This document shows, piece by piece, positions 53,078 to 62,221 of a stretch of DNA of 64,000 bases. This DNA is from Leptolyngbyaceae cyanobacterium RU_5_1. Lineage in GTDB: Bacteria; Cyanobacteriota; Cyanobacteriia; Leptolyngbyales; Leptolyngbyaceae. The stretch is from the NCBI GenBank assembly GCA_012034055.1, contig JAAUSG010000004.1, positions 1 to 64,000 on the forward strand, given 5' to 3'. The notes beneath the pieces were generated by a model. It saw only the letters and a program-made list of their open reading frames with translations. It was not told the origin of the DNA and ran no database searches. The position numbers and the translations under genes were made by a program. Every line of letters begins with the position of its first letter. The first letter of the stretch is position 1.

Positions 53078-53151
53078 TAAACCTTAGTCCACGTCCAGAC
53101 CCGAAGTTTTTCTTAAGGGAAAGCTACAGATTCCGAGCTGGACACGGTTTA
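53078..53151 (-). repeat. 73-bp dispersed repeat, copy 7 (74 bp)
   Basis: Inverse orientation: it begins TAAACCTTAGTCCACGTCC and ends GAGCTGGACACGGTTTA, with one extra base near the left end. Confidence 0.9.
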
Positions 53152-53417
53152 GAAATACTTTGTACAGTATGTTCATTAGGTCACTTAAGAAGACGGAGTT
53201 TTCAGGCACACATTTCAAACTAGAAATTGAGGTAGGGAAAACTTCCTACAATGCCTATAGCTACAATGCCTATAGAAAGATTACCGCTGACTTTTATTTA
53301 GCACATTAACTGAAACAAGAATGAAGCGGAGTAGAACACGGAAGCTGTACTTTTCAAAGGTTATCAGAGTTTAAAGAAATTGGCTCTTGCGTGAAGACAC
53401 GGAAAAGCAAGAATTGC

Positions 53418-53712
53418 GTGAAGACATACGAAATTCAAAGTGGCACAGGGATTGATGCACTAGCGGTCGTTGAACAACTAAACCAGAACCCGATTGGGAG
53501 CAGGTTTTGATTCGGATGCGGGCGACTTCTTTGAATTACCGCAACCTTGTTGTGGTGCAGGGTGGGTATGGTAGTCAACAGAAATTTCCGCTAATTCCGT
53601 TGTCAGATGGTACTGGAGAGGTTGCGGCAGTGGGAGCAGGGGTAACACGCGGGTAAAGGTGGGCGATCGCGTTGCTGGTATCTTTGTGCAGGATTGGATT
53701 TCGGGTGGATGA
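53418..53712 (+). pseudogene. Zinc-type alcohol dehydrogenase/quinone oxidoreductase N-terminal remnant
   Basis: Three frames give parts of an MDR-family N-terminus: MKTYEIQSGTGIDALAVVEQ, then QVLIRMRATSLNYRNLVVVQ, PLIPLSDGTGEVAAVGAG, then VKVGDRVAGIFVQDW, after which it stops. Only about 95 of the usual 330-350 residues remain and the coenzyme-binding half is gone, so it is a real remnant with extra frame breaks. The segment GCGTGAAGACA occurs twice just before it. From 53152 to 53417 I see only a tandem TACAATGCCTATAG pair and no gene. Confidence 0.7.
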
Positions 53713-53936
53713 CGGGATGAAGAAAGTATCGTTATCAATGCCCGTCTACTTTGTTTACCCTTCCAAATCCTTGTGGTTAACTAAGACAGACTCGTTAGAA
53801 TACGGTAGAAGAGTATTGCAAACCTGATGTAGTCCAAACAAAATGCGCTATAGGGGTTGCTGTTAGGGTACTTTAGTCTAAGCCCGTAAGAATTACAACG
53901 ATTCATTTAATTTTATTGCTGACTGAGCAACTGATT

Positions 53937-55741
53937 ATGACTAACGTGCCCGTTTCCCGGATTCGCAACTTTTCGATCATTGCCCACATCGACCACGGTA
54001 AATCAACCCTGGCGGACCGGTTGCTTCAGGTAACAGGTACGGTTGCCGCACGGGAAATGAAGGAGCAGTTTCTGGACAACATGGAACTGGAACGGGAGCG
54101 GGGCATTACCATCAAGCTTCAGGCAGCCCGGATGGATTACACTGCCCGTGATGGACAGCAGTATGTTTTGAATCTAATTGACACCCCAGGGCATGTGGAT
54201 TTTTCTTATGAGGTGTCGAGATCGCTGGCCGCTTGTGAAGGCGCATTACTAGTTGTGGATGCGTCTCAAGGCGTAGAAGCTCAAACCCTGGCAAATGTCT
54301 ACCTGGCACTGGAACACAATCTGGAAATTATCCCTGTCCTGAACAAAATTGACTTGCCGGGAGCAGAACCGGATCGGGTTCGGAAAGAGATTGAAGATAT
54401 CGTTGGGCTGGATTGCAGTGGTGCGATTCTGGCATCGGCAAAAGAAGGCATCGGTGTGGATGAGATTCTGGAATCCATTGTGCATCTAGTGCCCCCCCCA
54501 AGATACGGTTGATTCGCCCTTACGAGCACTGATTTTTGACAGCTACTACGACCCTACCGGGGGGTGATTGTCTACTTCCGGGTGATGGATGGCAGGGTAC
54601 GCAAGGGCGATCGCGTTCGCCTGATGGCATCCCGCAAGGAATACGAAATTGACGAATTGGGCGTCCTCTCTCCCAACCAGGTGCAGGTTACCGATCTCCA
54701 TGCGGGTGAGGTGGGCTATCTGGCTGCCGCCATCAAAGCCGTCGAAGATGCCCGTGTTGGCGATACCATTACCCTGGCAGCCACCGCTGCCTCGGAGCCA
54801 CTGCCAGGATACGTAGAAGCCAAGCCAATGGTCTTTTGTGGCTTGTTCCCCATCGATGCCGATCAGTTTGAGGACCTGCGAGAAGCGTTGGAGAAGCTCA
54901 AGTTAAGCGATGCGGCATTGAACTATGAGCCAGAGACCTCTAGCGCGATGGGCTTTGGTTTCCGCTGCGGCTTTTTGGGCTTGCTGCACATGGAAATTGT
55001 CCAGGAGCGACTGGAGCGGGAATACGATCTGGATTTGATTACAACCGCTCCCTCCGTAGTCTATCGGGTGACAACACTCAAGGGTGAGGTGCTCCTGATC
55101 GACAATCCCAGCAAACTCCCCGATCCCCAGCACCGTGAGAAAATTGAGGAACCCTATGTCCAGGTTGATATCATTACGCCAGAGGAATACGTTGGCACCT
55201 TGATGGAGCTATGTCAGAGCCGTCGGGGCGTGTTTAAGGACATGAAGTACCTGACCACTGAGCGGACGACGCTGATCTACGAGTTGCCGCTCGCGGAAGT
55301 GGCAACAGACTTTTTGACCAGATGAAGTCGCGATCGCGCGGATACGCCAGCATGGAGTATCAGCTCATCGGCTATCGCGAAAATCCTCTCGTCCGGCTCG
55401 ACATTCTGATCAACGGCGACCCGGTTGACCCACTGGCAACCATTGTCCACCGTGACAAAGCCTACGGAGTTGGTCGTGCCCTGACCGAAAAGCTAAAAGA
55501 GCTGATTCCCCGCCATCAATTCAAAATTCCCGTTCAAGCCACGATCGGCAGCAAAGTGATTGCCAGTGAGCATATTCCCGCCCTACGCAAAGACGTGCTG
55601 GCAAAATGCTATGGCGGTGACATTTCTCGGAAGAAAAAGCTGCTGCAAAAGCAAGCAAAGGGTAAGAAACGGATGAAGGCGATCGGCACGGTTGATGTAC
55701 CCCAGGAAGCCTTTATGGCCGTACTACGCCTTGAACAGTAG
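53937..55741 (+). CDS. lepA: Elongation factor 4 (LepA), three frameshifts
   Basis: A ribosome-associated GTPase. Frame 1 has G1 [16 protein letters not shown]3 [12 protein letters not shown] and G4 NKIDLPGAE; the next parts hold [38 protein letters not shown] and the LepA C-terminal domain ([38 protein letters not shown]-like). The breaks are in homopolymers: a C run near 54492-54499 (two C short, or one too many), a CCC near 54552 (one short) and a TTTTT near 55312 (one short). Restoring them gives 602 residues, the normal size. Three breaks in a conserved gene point to sequence error. The start is the ATG at 53937. Confidence 0.92.
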
Positions 55742-56097
55742 TGCTTCACTGAATATCATTGGCTTTAAAGATCCGATGAATTTCATGGGATCGGTATCCA
55801 CGTAGAAATTCTCCTTTGTTAATTTTTATTAAGCCAATTTATCTGGAGCAACAGTTCAAGGAGTTGGAATGAAATCTTTACTTGTAACATCGGCTTCAAC
55901 GTTGCTGGTGTATTTACGGTCATAGACAAGCCAAATACGTTACTCGATCACCCGACATAAGTTTAGCTAGAGCAGAAGTGGGTTGGCTGTATCAGTTGCT
56001 GGTTAGACACCCTTAAAGGATGCGCATTGAATGACACCCAGATGGATTTACTGCTACTGAATTTGTCTGCTAAATCGTTTGGAGAGGATTTGGAATT
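55742..56097. other. 356-bp intergenic region between lepA and the UDP-xylose synthase gene
   Basis: There is no convincing gene or repeat. A small hairpin GATCCGATGAATTTCATGGGATC-like element lies near 55770. It must contain the promoter of the next gene; a GAGAGGA Shine-Dalgarno precedes the ATG at 56098. Confidence 0.4.
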
Positions 56098-57066
56098 ATG
56101 AGAATCTTGGTTACGGGCGGCGCTGGCTTTATTGGTTCCCACTTGATCGATCGCCTGATGATGGAAGGGCACGAGATCATTTGCTTAGACAATTTCTACA
56201 CAGGGAACAAACGAAACGTATTGAAATGGGTTGGGCACCCCTATTTTGAACTGGTTCGCCACGACATTACCGATCCAATCCGGCTAGAAGTTGATCAGAT
56301 ATACCATCTGGCTTGCCCGGCCTCTCCCATTCACTACCAGTATAATCCGGTCAAAACCATCAAGACGAATGTGATGGGAACGCTACACATGCTGGGATTG
56401 GCAAAGCGAGTCAAAGCCAGATTCCTGCTGGCGTCCACCTCTGAAGTGTATGGCGATCCAGACATGCATCCTCAATCGGAGGAGTATTGGGGAAACGTTA
56501 ACCCGATCGGGATTCGGAGTTGCTACGACGAAGGTAAGCGCGTTGCTGAAACCCTGGCATTTGACTATCACCGCCAGAACGACGTCGAAATTCGCGTAGT
56601 ACGGATTTTTAATACTTACGGTCCCCGGATGCTGGAAAATGATGGTCGGGTTGTCAGTAATTTTATCGTTCAGGCTCTGCAAGGAATTCCCATCACTGTT
56701 TACGGCGACGGCTCTCAAACCCGCAGCTTTTGTTACGTCTCTGATCTGGTTGATGGGTTCATTCGCCTCATGAACAGTCCCCACACAGGTCCGATTAATC
56801 TAGGTAACCCAGATGAGTACACGATTCTTCAGTTGGCCCAAACCATTCAACAAATGATTAACCCTGATGTAGACATTCGGTTTGAGCTATTGCCCCAGGA
56901 CGACCCACGACGGCGCAAACCCGACATTACGAAAGCGCGTAAGCTGCTAGATTGGGAGCCAACGATACCGCTTCTAGAAGGGTTACAGCATACGATTGAA
57001 GACTTTCGCAGCCGTCTGCTCAGTTCAAACACAGTTGCGCCAAATGATCGCGTCAGCCCTGTTTAA
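56098..57066 (+). CDS. uxs: UDP-glucuronate decarboxylase (UDP-xylose synthase)
   Basis: A 322-residue extended SDR. It has the NAD motif [16 protein letters not shown], the UXS signature [20 protein letters not shown], catalytic Ser in [12 protein letters not shown], YxxxK in CYDEGKR, and [20 protein letters not shown]. It converts UDP-glucuronate to UDP-xylose. The ugd gene 290 bp downstream makes the substrate, so the two form a UDP-xylose route for exopolysaccharide or glycan. Family and order are typical of cyanobacteria. Confidence 0.93.
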   Translation: MRILVTGGAGFIGSHLIDRLMMEGHEIICLDNFYTGNKRNVLKWVGHPYFELVRHDITDPIRLEVDQIYHLACPASPIHYQYNPVKTIKTNVMGTLHMLGLAKRVKARFLLASTSEVYGDPDMHPQSEEYWGNVNPIGIRSCYDEGKRVAETLAFDYHRQNDVEIRVVRIFNTYGPRMLENDGRVVSNFIVQALQGIPITVYGDGSQTRSFCYVSDLVDGFIRLMNSPHTGPINLGNPDEYTILQLAQTIQQMINPDVDIRFELLPQDDPRRRKPDITKARKLLDWEPTIPLLEGLQHTIEDFRSRLLSSNTVAPNDRVSPV

Positions 57067-57105
57067 CTCCAGTAATTTTTTTCTAAGTAGGTCGCTTTAA
57101 TTATT

Positions 57106-57181
57106 TGTAGGATGGGTAGAGCGATCGCGAAACCCATCAATCTTCTGCCAATGTTGGGTTTCGTACCTCAACCCAACCTAC
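57106..57181. repeat. GTAGG(T/A)TGGGT-type inverted repeat
   Basis: The arms are GTAGGATGGGT with ACCCAACCTAC outside, and GCGAAACCCAT with TTGGGTTTCGT inside, around a HIP1 site. It lies between the UDP-xylose synthase gene and ugd. Confidence 0.75.
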
Positions 57182-57357
57182 TCAAAGTGTTTAGTCTAAT
57201 TGTGTCCGCTTACTTACTAGCGATAGAAGAGTAGAGTGTTTGGGAACAGCTCGTTCAGTCTCCGATTCATAACAGTAGCGACTTCAATTCACTGACTGTT
57301 GGTGTATTTGCCTCACATAGATTCCTTAGTTGTTCATTATGGCTTGAGGGTTACCCC

Positions 57358-58767
57358 ATGCGTGTTTGCGTCATTGGTACTGGGTATGTTGGTTTAGTCA
57401 CAGGGGCGTGTTTAGCTCATGTGGGTCACCAGGTTGTCTGTGTAGATAACAACGAAGAGAAAGTGAAGCTCATGAAAGCTGGGCAGTCCCCAATTTTTGA
57501 GCCGGGGCTTTCAGAGATTCTTCAGGCTGCCATTCAGGTTGGCACGATCGCGTTCACCACGGATCTGGCAGCCGGTGTGACGCATGGGCAAATTTTATTC
57601 ATTGCGGTTGGGACTCCCGCTTTGCCAGACGGCGGCAGCGACACACGCTATGTAGAAGCTGTGGCACGCGGGATTGGCAGCCATTTGGACAGCGAGTACA
57701 AGGTGATTGTGAATAAATCAACGGTGCCGATTGGGTCCGGCGATTGGGTGAGAATGTTAGTCATGGATGGCTATGCAGAGCAAAGAGTCGAAGCCGTTGC
57801 GCCAGTGCTAGCCGGTGGCGGGGGCGAAGAGATTAGACCTGCCAGTTTATTAACGCACGAACCGAAGTTTGATGTAGTCAGCAATCCTGAGTTTTTGCGG
57901 GAAGGTTCAGCGGTCTACGACACCTTCAACCCCGATCGCATTGTGTTGGGCAGCAGCAGCGAACCGGCGATCGCGCTGATGCAAGAACTCTACATCCCAA
58001 TTGTGGAGCGTCAGTATGCAGAAAATCGGTCGCTGCCGTCGGTGCCTGTTGTGGTCACAGACCTCAGTTCGGCTGAGATGATCAAGTACGCCGCCAACGC
58101 CTTTCTAGCCACCAAAATCAGCTTTATCAATGAAGTGGCGAATATCTGCGATCGTGTCGGTGCAGATGTCGTAGAAGTTGCCAAAGGAATTGGCTTGGAC
58201 TCCCGAATTGGTGGTAAGTTTTTGCAGGCCGGACTGGGCTGGGGCGGCTCCTGCTTCCCAAAAGATGTGTCTGCCCTGGTTCATACGGCTGATGACTATG
58301 GCTACGAGGCCCACCTCCTCAAAGCCGCCGTGAGTGTTAATCAGCGCCAACGGTTGATGGTGGTGGAAAAACTGCAGCAGGTGCTGAAAATTCTGAAAGG
58401 CAAAACCGTTGGGCTGTTGGGCTTAACCTTTAAGCCCAATACCGACGATTTACGGGATGCCCCCGCCCTCAACATTATTGAGCAGCTCTCCCGCCTGGGA
58501 ACAAAGGTGAAGGCTTACGACCCGATCATCTCCCAAACTGGAATGCGGCACGGAATTTCAGACGTGATTGTCGAAACTGACCCCGATCGCCTGGCAGATG
58601 GCTGTGATGCGCTGATTCTGGTAACGGACTGGCAAGAGTTCCGTAATCTGAATTACGTTCATATGGCCGGACTGATGCATTCGCCAGTGATGATTGACGG
58701 GCGCAATTTCCTCGACCAGAAGGCGCTGGAGAAAGCAGGCTTTCGGTATGTGGGGATTGGACGATAG
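57358..58767 (+). CDS. ugd: UDP-glucose 6-dehydrogenase
   Basis: A 469-residue enzyme that oxidises UDP-glucose to UDP-glucuronate with two NAD+. It has the N-terminal Rossmann motif VIGTGYVGLVTGACLAHVGH, the catalytic Cys in GLGWGGSCFPKDVSALVH, and the C-terminal domain VGLLGLTFKPNTDDLRDAPA. A short insertion (EAVAPVLAGGGGEEIRPAS) lies before VVSNPEFLREGSA. It works with the upstream decarboxylase. It is followed by an STRR and a convergent exbD. Confidence 0.96.
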   Translation: MRVCVIGTGYVGLVTGACLAHVGHQVVCVDNNEEKVKLMKAGQSPIFEPGLSEILQAAIQVGTIAFTTDLAAGVTHGQILFIAVGTPALPDGGSDTRYVEAVARGIGSHLDSEYKVIVNKSTVPIGSGDWVRMLVMDGYAEQRVEAVAPVLAGGGGEEIRPASLLTHEPKFDVVSNPEFLREGSAVYDTFNPDRIVLGSSSEPAIALMQELYIPIVERQYAENRSLPSVPVVVTDLSSAEMIKYAANAFLATKISFINEVANICDRVGADVVEVAKGIGLDSRIGGKFLQAGLGWGGSCFPKDVSALVHTADDYGYEAHLLKAAVSVNQRQRLMVVEKLQQVLKILKGKTVGLLGLTFKPNTDDLRDAPALNIIEQLSRLGTKVKAYDPIISQTGMRHGISDVIVETDPDRLADGCDALILVTDWQEFRNLNYVHMAGLMHSPVMIDGRNFLDQKALEKAGFRYVGIGR

Positions 58768-58832
58768 AGGATTAGGGATTAGGGACTAGGGGATCGGGAT
58801 TAGGGATTAGATTAAAGCCCCTAGCTCCTAGC
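58768..58832. repeat. STRR tract (GGGATTA)n
   Basis: GGGATTA/GGGACTA units, then CCCTAGCTCC units, lie between the convergent ugd and exbD genes. Confidence 0.8.
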
Positions 58833-58835
58833 CCC

Positions 58836-59240
58836 TCACTGTTGAGGAGGTTTGGCCGCGATCGCCATCCTGACCCCTGGAATCTGGCGCAGTTGATCCA
58901 TCACGGCAACCACCTGTCCGTGACTGACGCGCTGATCCGCATTTAGGACAACCAGCACGGACTGGGTGCCAACCAGGGCACGCAGGCGAGGCTGCAGCTC
59001 ATTCGGCTGTATAGGTTGTTTATTCAGGCTGAGGCGTCCCTGTTGATCAAGCGTAACGGTGAGCGGATTTGCAGTCTGATTTTGAGCGGATGCCGCTTTG
59101 GGCAGGTCCACTGGCAGTCCTGTTGAGCGACCCAGGAACAGCGACGACACAATGAAGAACGTCAGAATGGCGAAAATCACGTCAATCATCGGCACGATGT
59201 TGATCTGAAAGGGCAAATCGGGTTCGTCAGGGAGGCGCAT
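58836..59240 (-). CDS. exbD: ExbD/TolR-family biopolymer transport protein
   Basis: A 134-residue protein with one N-terminal membrane helix carrying the conserved Asp (INIVPMIDVIFAILTFFIVS) and a periplasmic domain ending MDQLRQIPGVRMAIAAKPP. With ExbB it forms a proton-driven motor that powers TonB-type uptake or envelope work. The exbB gene lies 60 bp upstream on the same strand, with a GGAGGAC STRR between them. TonB is not in the window. Confidence 0.93.
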   Translation of the reverse strand: MRLPDEPDLPFQINIVPMIDVIFAILTFFIVSSLFLGRSTGLPVDLPKAASAQNQTANPLTVTLDQQGRLSLNKQPIQPNELQPRLRALVGTQSVLVVLNADQRVSHGQVVAVMDQLRQIPGVRMAIAAKPPQQ

Positions 59241-59280
59241 GAGGATGGAGGACGGAGGATGGAGGACGGAGGACGAAGTG
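59241..59280. repeat. STRR tract (GGAGGAC/GGAGGAT)n
   Basis: GGAGGAC and GGATGGA heptamers lie in the exbB-exbD spacer. Confidence 0.8.
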
Positions 59281-59299
59281 AAAGGTCAGTTTGAATTGC

Positions 59300-59956
59300 T
59301 CAGGTAGGAGATGGGTAAGAAGATGGGATGTTGCCTCGTTCGTAGTGGCGGCGATGCAGTAGCTCCATCTGTCCGCCGTATTCTTGAATCAGGGCGATTT
59401 GGCGCAAATACAGTCCGCGAAAAGTGTTGGCAAACAGCAGGGTGACGATCGCCACAATCAGTCCAAACGCCGTTGCAATTAAGGCTTCACTGATACCGGC
59501 ACTCACTCCAACGGTGCTGCTCCCACCCAGTTCGCCAAAGCGCAGGGAACCAAAGGAGCGAATCAGTCCCAGGATTGTTCCCAACAGTCCCAATAGAGGA
59601 GAGAGGCTAATAATCGTCTCAAAAACTGTGTTGAAGCGCTTCAGCAACGGCAGTTCTGCTTGGGCTGAGCTTTCTAGTGCGATGCGGAATTCTTCAGGAT
59701 TGGGTTGATCCAGTTCCAGGGCAGCGAGAAAAATCCGGGCGATCGGCAGGTCGGCGTTTTGCTTCAGCTTCAAAAATGTGGCTTGGGGATTGTGAGCATA
59801 GAGTTTTAGAATCTCGCGCACGAAGCGGTCTTGGCGACGAACAATCCGCACCCAGAAGATAATTCGCTCCAAGATCAGCGCAACCGCCAGGATTGAAAAC
59901 CCTAGCAGGGGCACCATCACGATGCCACCCAGCGCAAACCAGTCTGCGAATGACAT
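59300..59956 (-). CDS. exbB: ExbB/TolQ/MotA proton channel family protein
   Basis: A 218-residue protein with three membrane helices: VPLLGFSILAVALILERIIF near the start, then ETIISLSPLLGLLGTILGLI and GISEALIATAFGLIVAIVTL. The conserved block from SLSPLLGLLGTILG to TAFGL is the MotA/ExbB signature. It builds the pentameric proton channel around ExbD. It is the first gene of an exbB-exbD pair. Confidence 0.92.
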   Translation of the reverse strand: MSFADWFALGGIVMVPLLGFSILAVALILERIIFWVRIVRRQDRFVREILKLYAHNPQATFLKLKQNADLPIARIFLAALELDQPNPEEFRIALESSAQAELPLLKRFNTVFETIISLSPLLGLLGTILGLIRSFGSLRFGELGGSSTVGVSAGISEALIATAFGLIVAIVTLLFANTFRGLYLRQIALIQEYGGQMELLHRRHYERGNIPSSYPSPT

Positions 59957-60077
59957 ATGAACTTAAGACACTCGAATCAATGTGCGAAATTTCAGGTTTC
60001 AGAGGCTTGGCTTTTGACCCGCCCTAGCCTAGCAGATACTCTATCAAGTAGCAATCAGCCTGATAGGATGTTTGGTT

Positions 60078-60656
60078 ATGACAATCACAATTTTCCTGGC
60101 CTATCTTCTAGTTGGCGTTTACTTTGTCATGGAACAGCTCCAGCGTAAGACCAAGCTAGCGCTCAGTCTGCAAGCCGGTCAGCGCGATCGCGGCAGCTCA
60201 CGGTTATTACTGGTCAGCGGATCAATCACCATTGTCTTTCTGTTACTGGCACCGGTGCTCAACAGTTGGAAGTTAGGGTGTTGGGGCGATCGCACCGGGA
60301 TAAACTGGTTAGGAATTCTGATGATGGTCAGCGGACTCATTCTACGGTATTTAGCCGCAAGAACTTTGGGCGAGTTTTATACGCGAACCTTATTGGTCAC
60401 CCCAGAGCAACACGTTATCGAACAGGGGCTTTATCGAATCATCCGTCATCCTGGCTATCTGGGACTATTGATTGCATCGATAGGAGTAGGATTGGCTACA
60501 GCAAACTGGATTGTAACGTTGATCATCCTGGTTACGCAGTTGATTGGGTTGGGGTATCGCATTGCTTCAGAAGAAGAAATGTTGGAAGCTGCGTTCGGCA
60601 ACCAATACAGAACTTACATGGACAAAACCTGGAGGCTAATTCCGCTGATTTATTGA
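60078..60656 (+). CDS. Isoprenylcysteine carboxyl methyltransferase-like membrane protein
   Basis: A 192-residue protein with four to five membrane helices and the ICMT/PEMT-type C-terminus: RTLGEFYTRTLLVTPEQHVI, GLYRIIRHPGYLGLLIASIG (the HPGY S-adenosylmethionine-binding region) and SEEEMLEAAFGNQYRTYMDK. Substrate in bacteria is unknown. The ATG at 60078 is preferred to the TTG at 60072. It is divergent from exbB. Confidence 0.85.
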   Translation: MTITIFLAYLLVGVYFVMEQLQRKTKLALSLQAGQRDRGSSRLLLVSGSITIVFLLLAPVLNSWKLGCWGDRTGINWLGILMMVSGLILRYLAARTLGEFYTRTLLVTPEQHVIEQGLYRIIRHPGYLGLLIASIGVGLATANWIVTLIILVTQLIGLGYRIASEEEMLEAAFGNQYRTYMDKTWRLIPLIY

Positions 60657-60668
60657 CGCGATCGCCCG

Positions 60669-61982
60669 TTAAGACTGTTCATACAGGGCCAGATCGGCTT
60701 GCAGAAAATCGATGAATTGGCGGGCCGTGCGTCCAGAGCGTCCATTGTGTCGGGTTGCCCACTGCAGTGCTCGGTGTTCTAGTTCCTCGTTGCTAAGGGA
60801 AATTCCGACTTGATGTGCCAAGTGATGGATGATTTGCAGATAGGTCGGCTGATCGGGCGGTTCAAAGGTGAGCGTCAGACCGAAGCGATCGCTGAACGAC
60901 AGCTTTTCCTGCACCGTATCCCAGGCATGAACTTCATCGCTGTCTTGAGGGCGGGGGCGATCGCCAAAGAACTCCCGAATCAGGTGCCGTCGATTCGAGG
61001 TGGCGTACACGACGACATTCTGGGGGCGTGCCGTCAGACTGCCTTCCAGGACAACTTTGAGGGCTTTGTAGGTGTCTTCGTCTTCTTCAAAGGAGAGGTC
61101 ATCCACGAACAGGATGAATTTCTGGGGCAGAGGGCGGAGTCGGTCGGCGATCGCGGGCAAATCCCTTAGATCTGACTTGGCCACTTCGATTAAGCGCAGA
61201 CCGCGATCGCCATACGGGTTCAGTAGCGCCTTCACCAGCGACGATTTGCCCGAACCGCGACTGCCATACAGCAGCACATGCAGTGCCGGATAGCCGTTGA
61301 GCAAAAACTCGGTATTCTTCAACAGTGCGTCCCGTTGGGCTTCGTAACCCATGAGATCAGCAATTTGGACGCGATCAGGGTGGGCAATTCCCACGCACTG
61401 TCCTGCCTGCCAGCGCAATGCCCGAAATTCGGCAAATAGCCCAACCCCGTGTTTGTGGTAGTGGGCGACCAGGGGTTTCAGTTCCGCTGCCCAGTCTTGA
61501 GAACTCCAGAACACAGACCAGATTGGGGCTGGGGCAATTTCTACCGGGTTTGGTTTCCAGACAACAGGGGCGGTTGGGTGTTGGGTGGCGGCCATCACCC
61601 AGGCGCTGAGTTGCGGACTATTGCAGCGGGCAAGCTGTTGCAACACTCGCAGATCATGACGAGCTGCCGCTACAAGTGCTGTAGGGATGTCCTCCAATTC
61701 GGTCAACTGAGCCTGGCGAGTGAACGGGTTGTCGTCCTGGAGGATGCTCGTAATCAAACAATCCTGCCAGCTTTGGTCGCGGTCTGCCAACAGGCTGAAC
61801 CAACGACCATAGGCATGCAGACAGTCCAACTTATCTGCCGTGAAATCTTGCCCAACGTGAGCGATCGCCGCCAGCAGTGCCAAAAACACCTGCCCAACTT
61901 CGCTGGCAAGCACTGATTGATAAACCAGCAAAGAAGCAGCTTGCTGAAGCAGGACATCGGCAGAGGTATTCGAGGTTTGCAT
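60669..61982 (-). CDS. DUF815 family AAA+ ATPase
   Basis: A 437-residue protein (452 with the alternative GTG start at 62027). An N-terminal helical region of about 200 residues is followed by an AAA+ core: GYEAQRDALLKNTEFLLNGY, Walker A LLYGSRGSGKSSLVKALL, Walker B KFILFVDDLSFEEDEDTYKA, sensor VVYATSNRRHLIREFFGDRP, and the DUF815 block EKLSFSDRFGLTLTFEPPDQ. The cellular role is unknown. It lies between the ICMT-like gene (convergent) and the K+ channel gene (same strand). Confidence 0.9.
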   Translation of the reverse strand: MQTSNTSADVLLQQAASLLVYQSVLASEVGQVFLALLAAIAHVGQDFTADKLDCLHAYGRWFSLLADRDQSWQDCLITSILQDDNPFTRQAQLTELEDIPTALVAAARHDLRVLQQLARCNSPQLSAWVMAATQHPTAPVVWKPNPVEIAPAPIWSVFWSSQDWAAELKPLVAHYHKHGVGLFAEFRALRWQAGQCVGIAHPDRVQIADLMGYEAQRDALLKNTEFLLNGYPALHVLLYGSRGSGKSSLVKALLNPYGDRGLRLIEVAKSDLRDLPAIADRLRPLPQKFILFVDDLSFEEDEDTYKALKVVLEGSLTARPQNVVVYATSNRRHLIREFFGDRPRPQDSDEVHAWDTVQEKLSFSDRFGLTLTFEPPDQPTYLQIIHHLAHQVGISLSNEELEHRALQWATRHNGRSGRTARQFIDFLQADLALYEQS

Positions 61983-62039
61983 TGATTTAACTCTCAGAAG
62001 TCGGATTTCGTCTAATAACGTTGACACGACTTCGGTACT

Positions 62040-62182
62040 CTAAGGAATGCGAATTTGATAAAACCGCAATCTTCTGTAGGGGCGGGTTTTGTTGATCGCC
62101 GTTGGTTTAAGCGTTCAATCATCTACTAAACCCGCCCCTACGCCAACGAACTTTTGCATGTTATTGAATCGACATTCCTAAG
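62040..62182. repeat. MITE-like element, CTAAGG-end family (copy D)
   Basis: Terminal inverted repeats of about 20 bp: CTAAGGAATGCGAATTTGAT and, inverted, CTTAGGAATGTCGATTCAAT. Inner arms are GTAGGGGCGGGTTTTG and AAACCCGCCCCTAC. It is 143 bp long. Confidence 0.8.
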
Positions 62183-62184
62183 AC

Positions 62185-62218
62185 AGAAACTCCAGCCCCT
62201 AGCCCCTAGCCCCTCTAT
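62185..62218. repeat. STRR tract (CCCCTAG)n
   Basis: Three CCCCTAG heptamers sit just before the 3' end of the K+ channel gene. Confidence 0.75.
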
Positions 62219-62221
62219 CAT

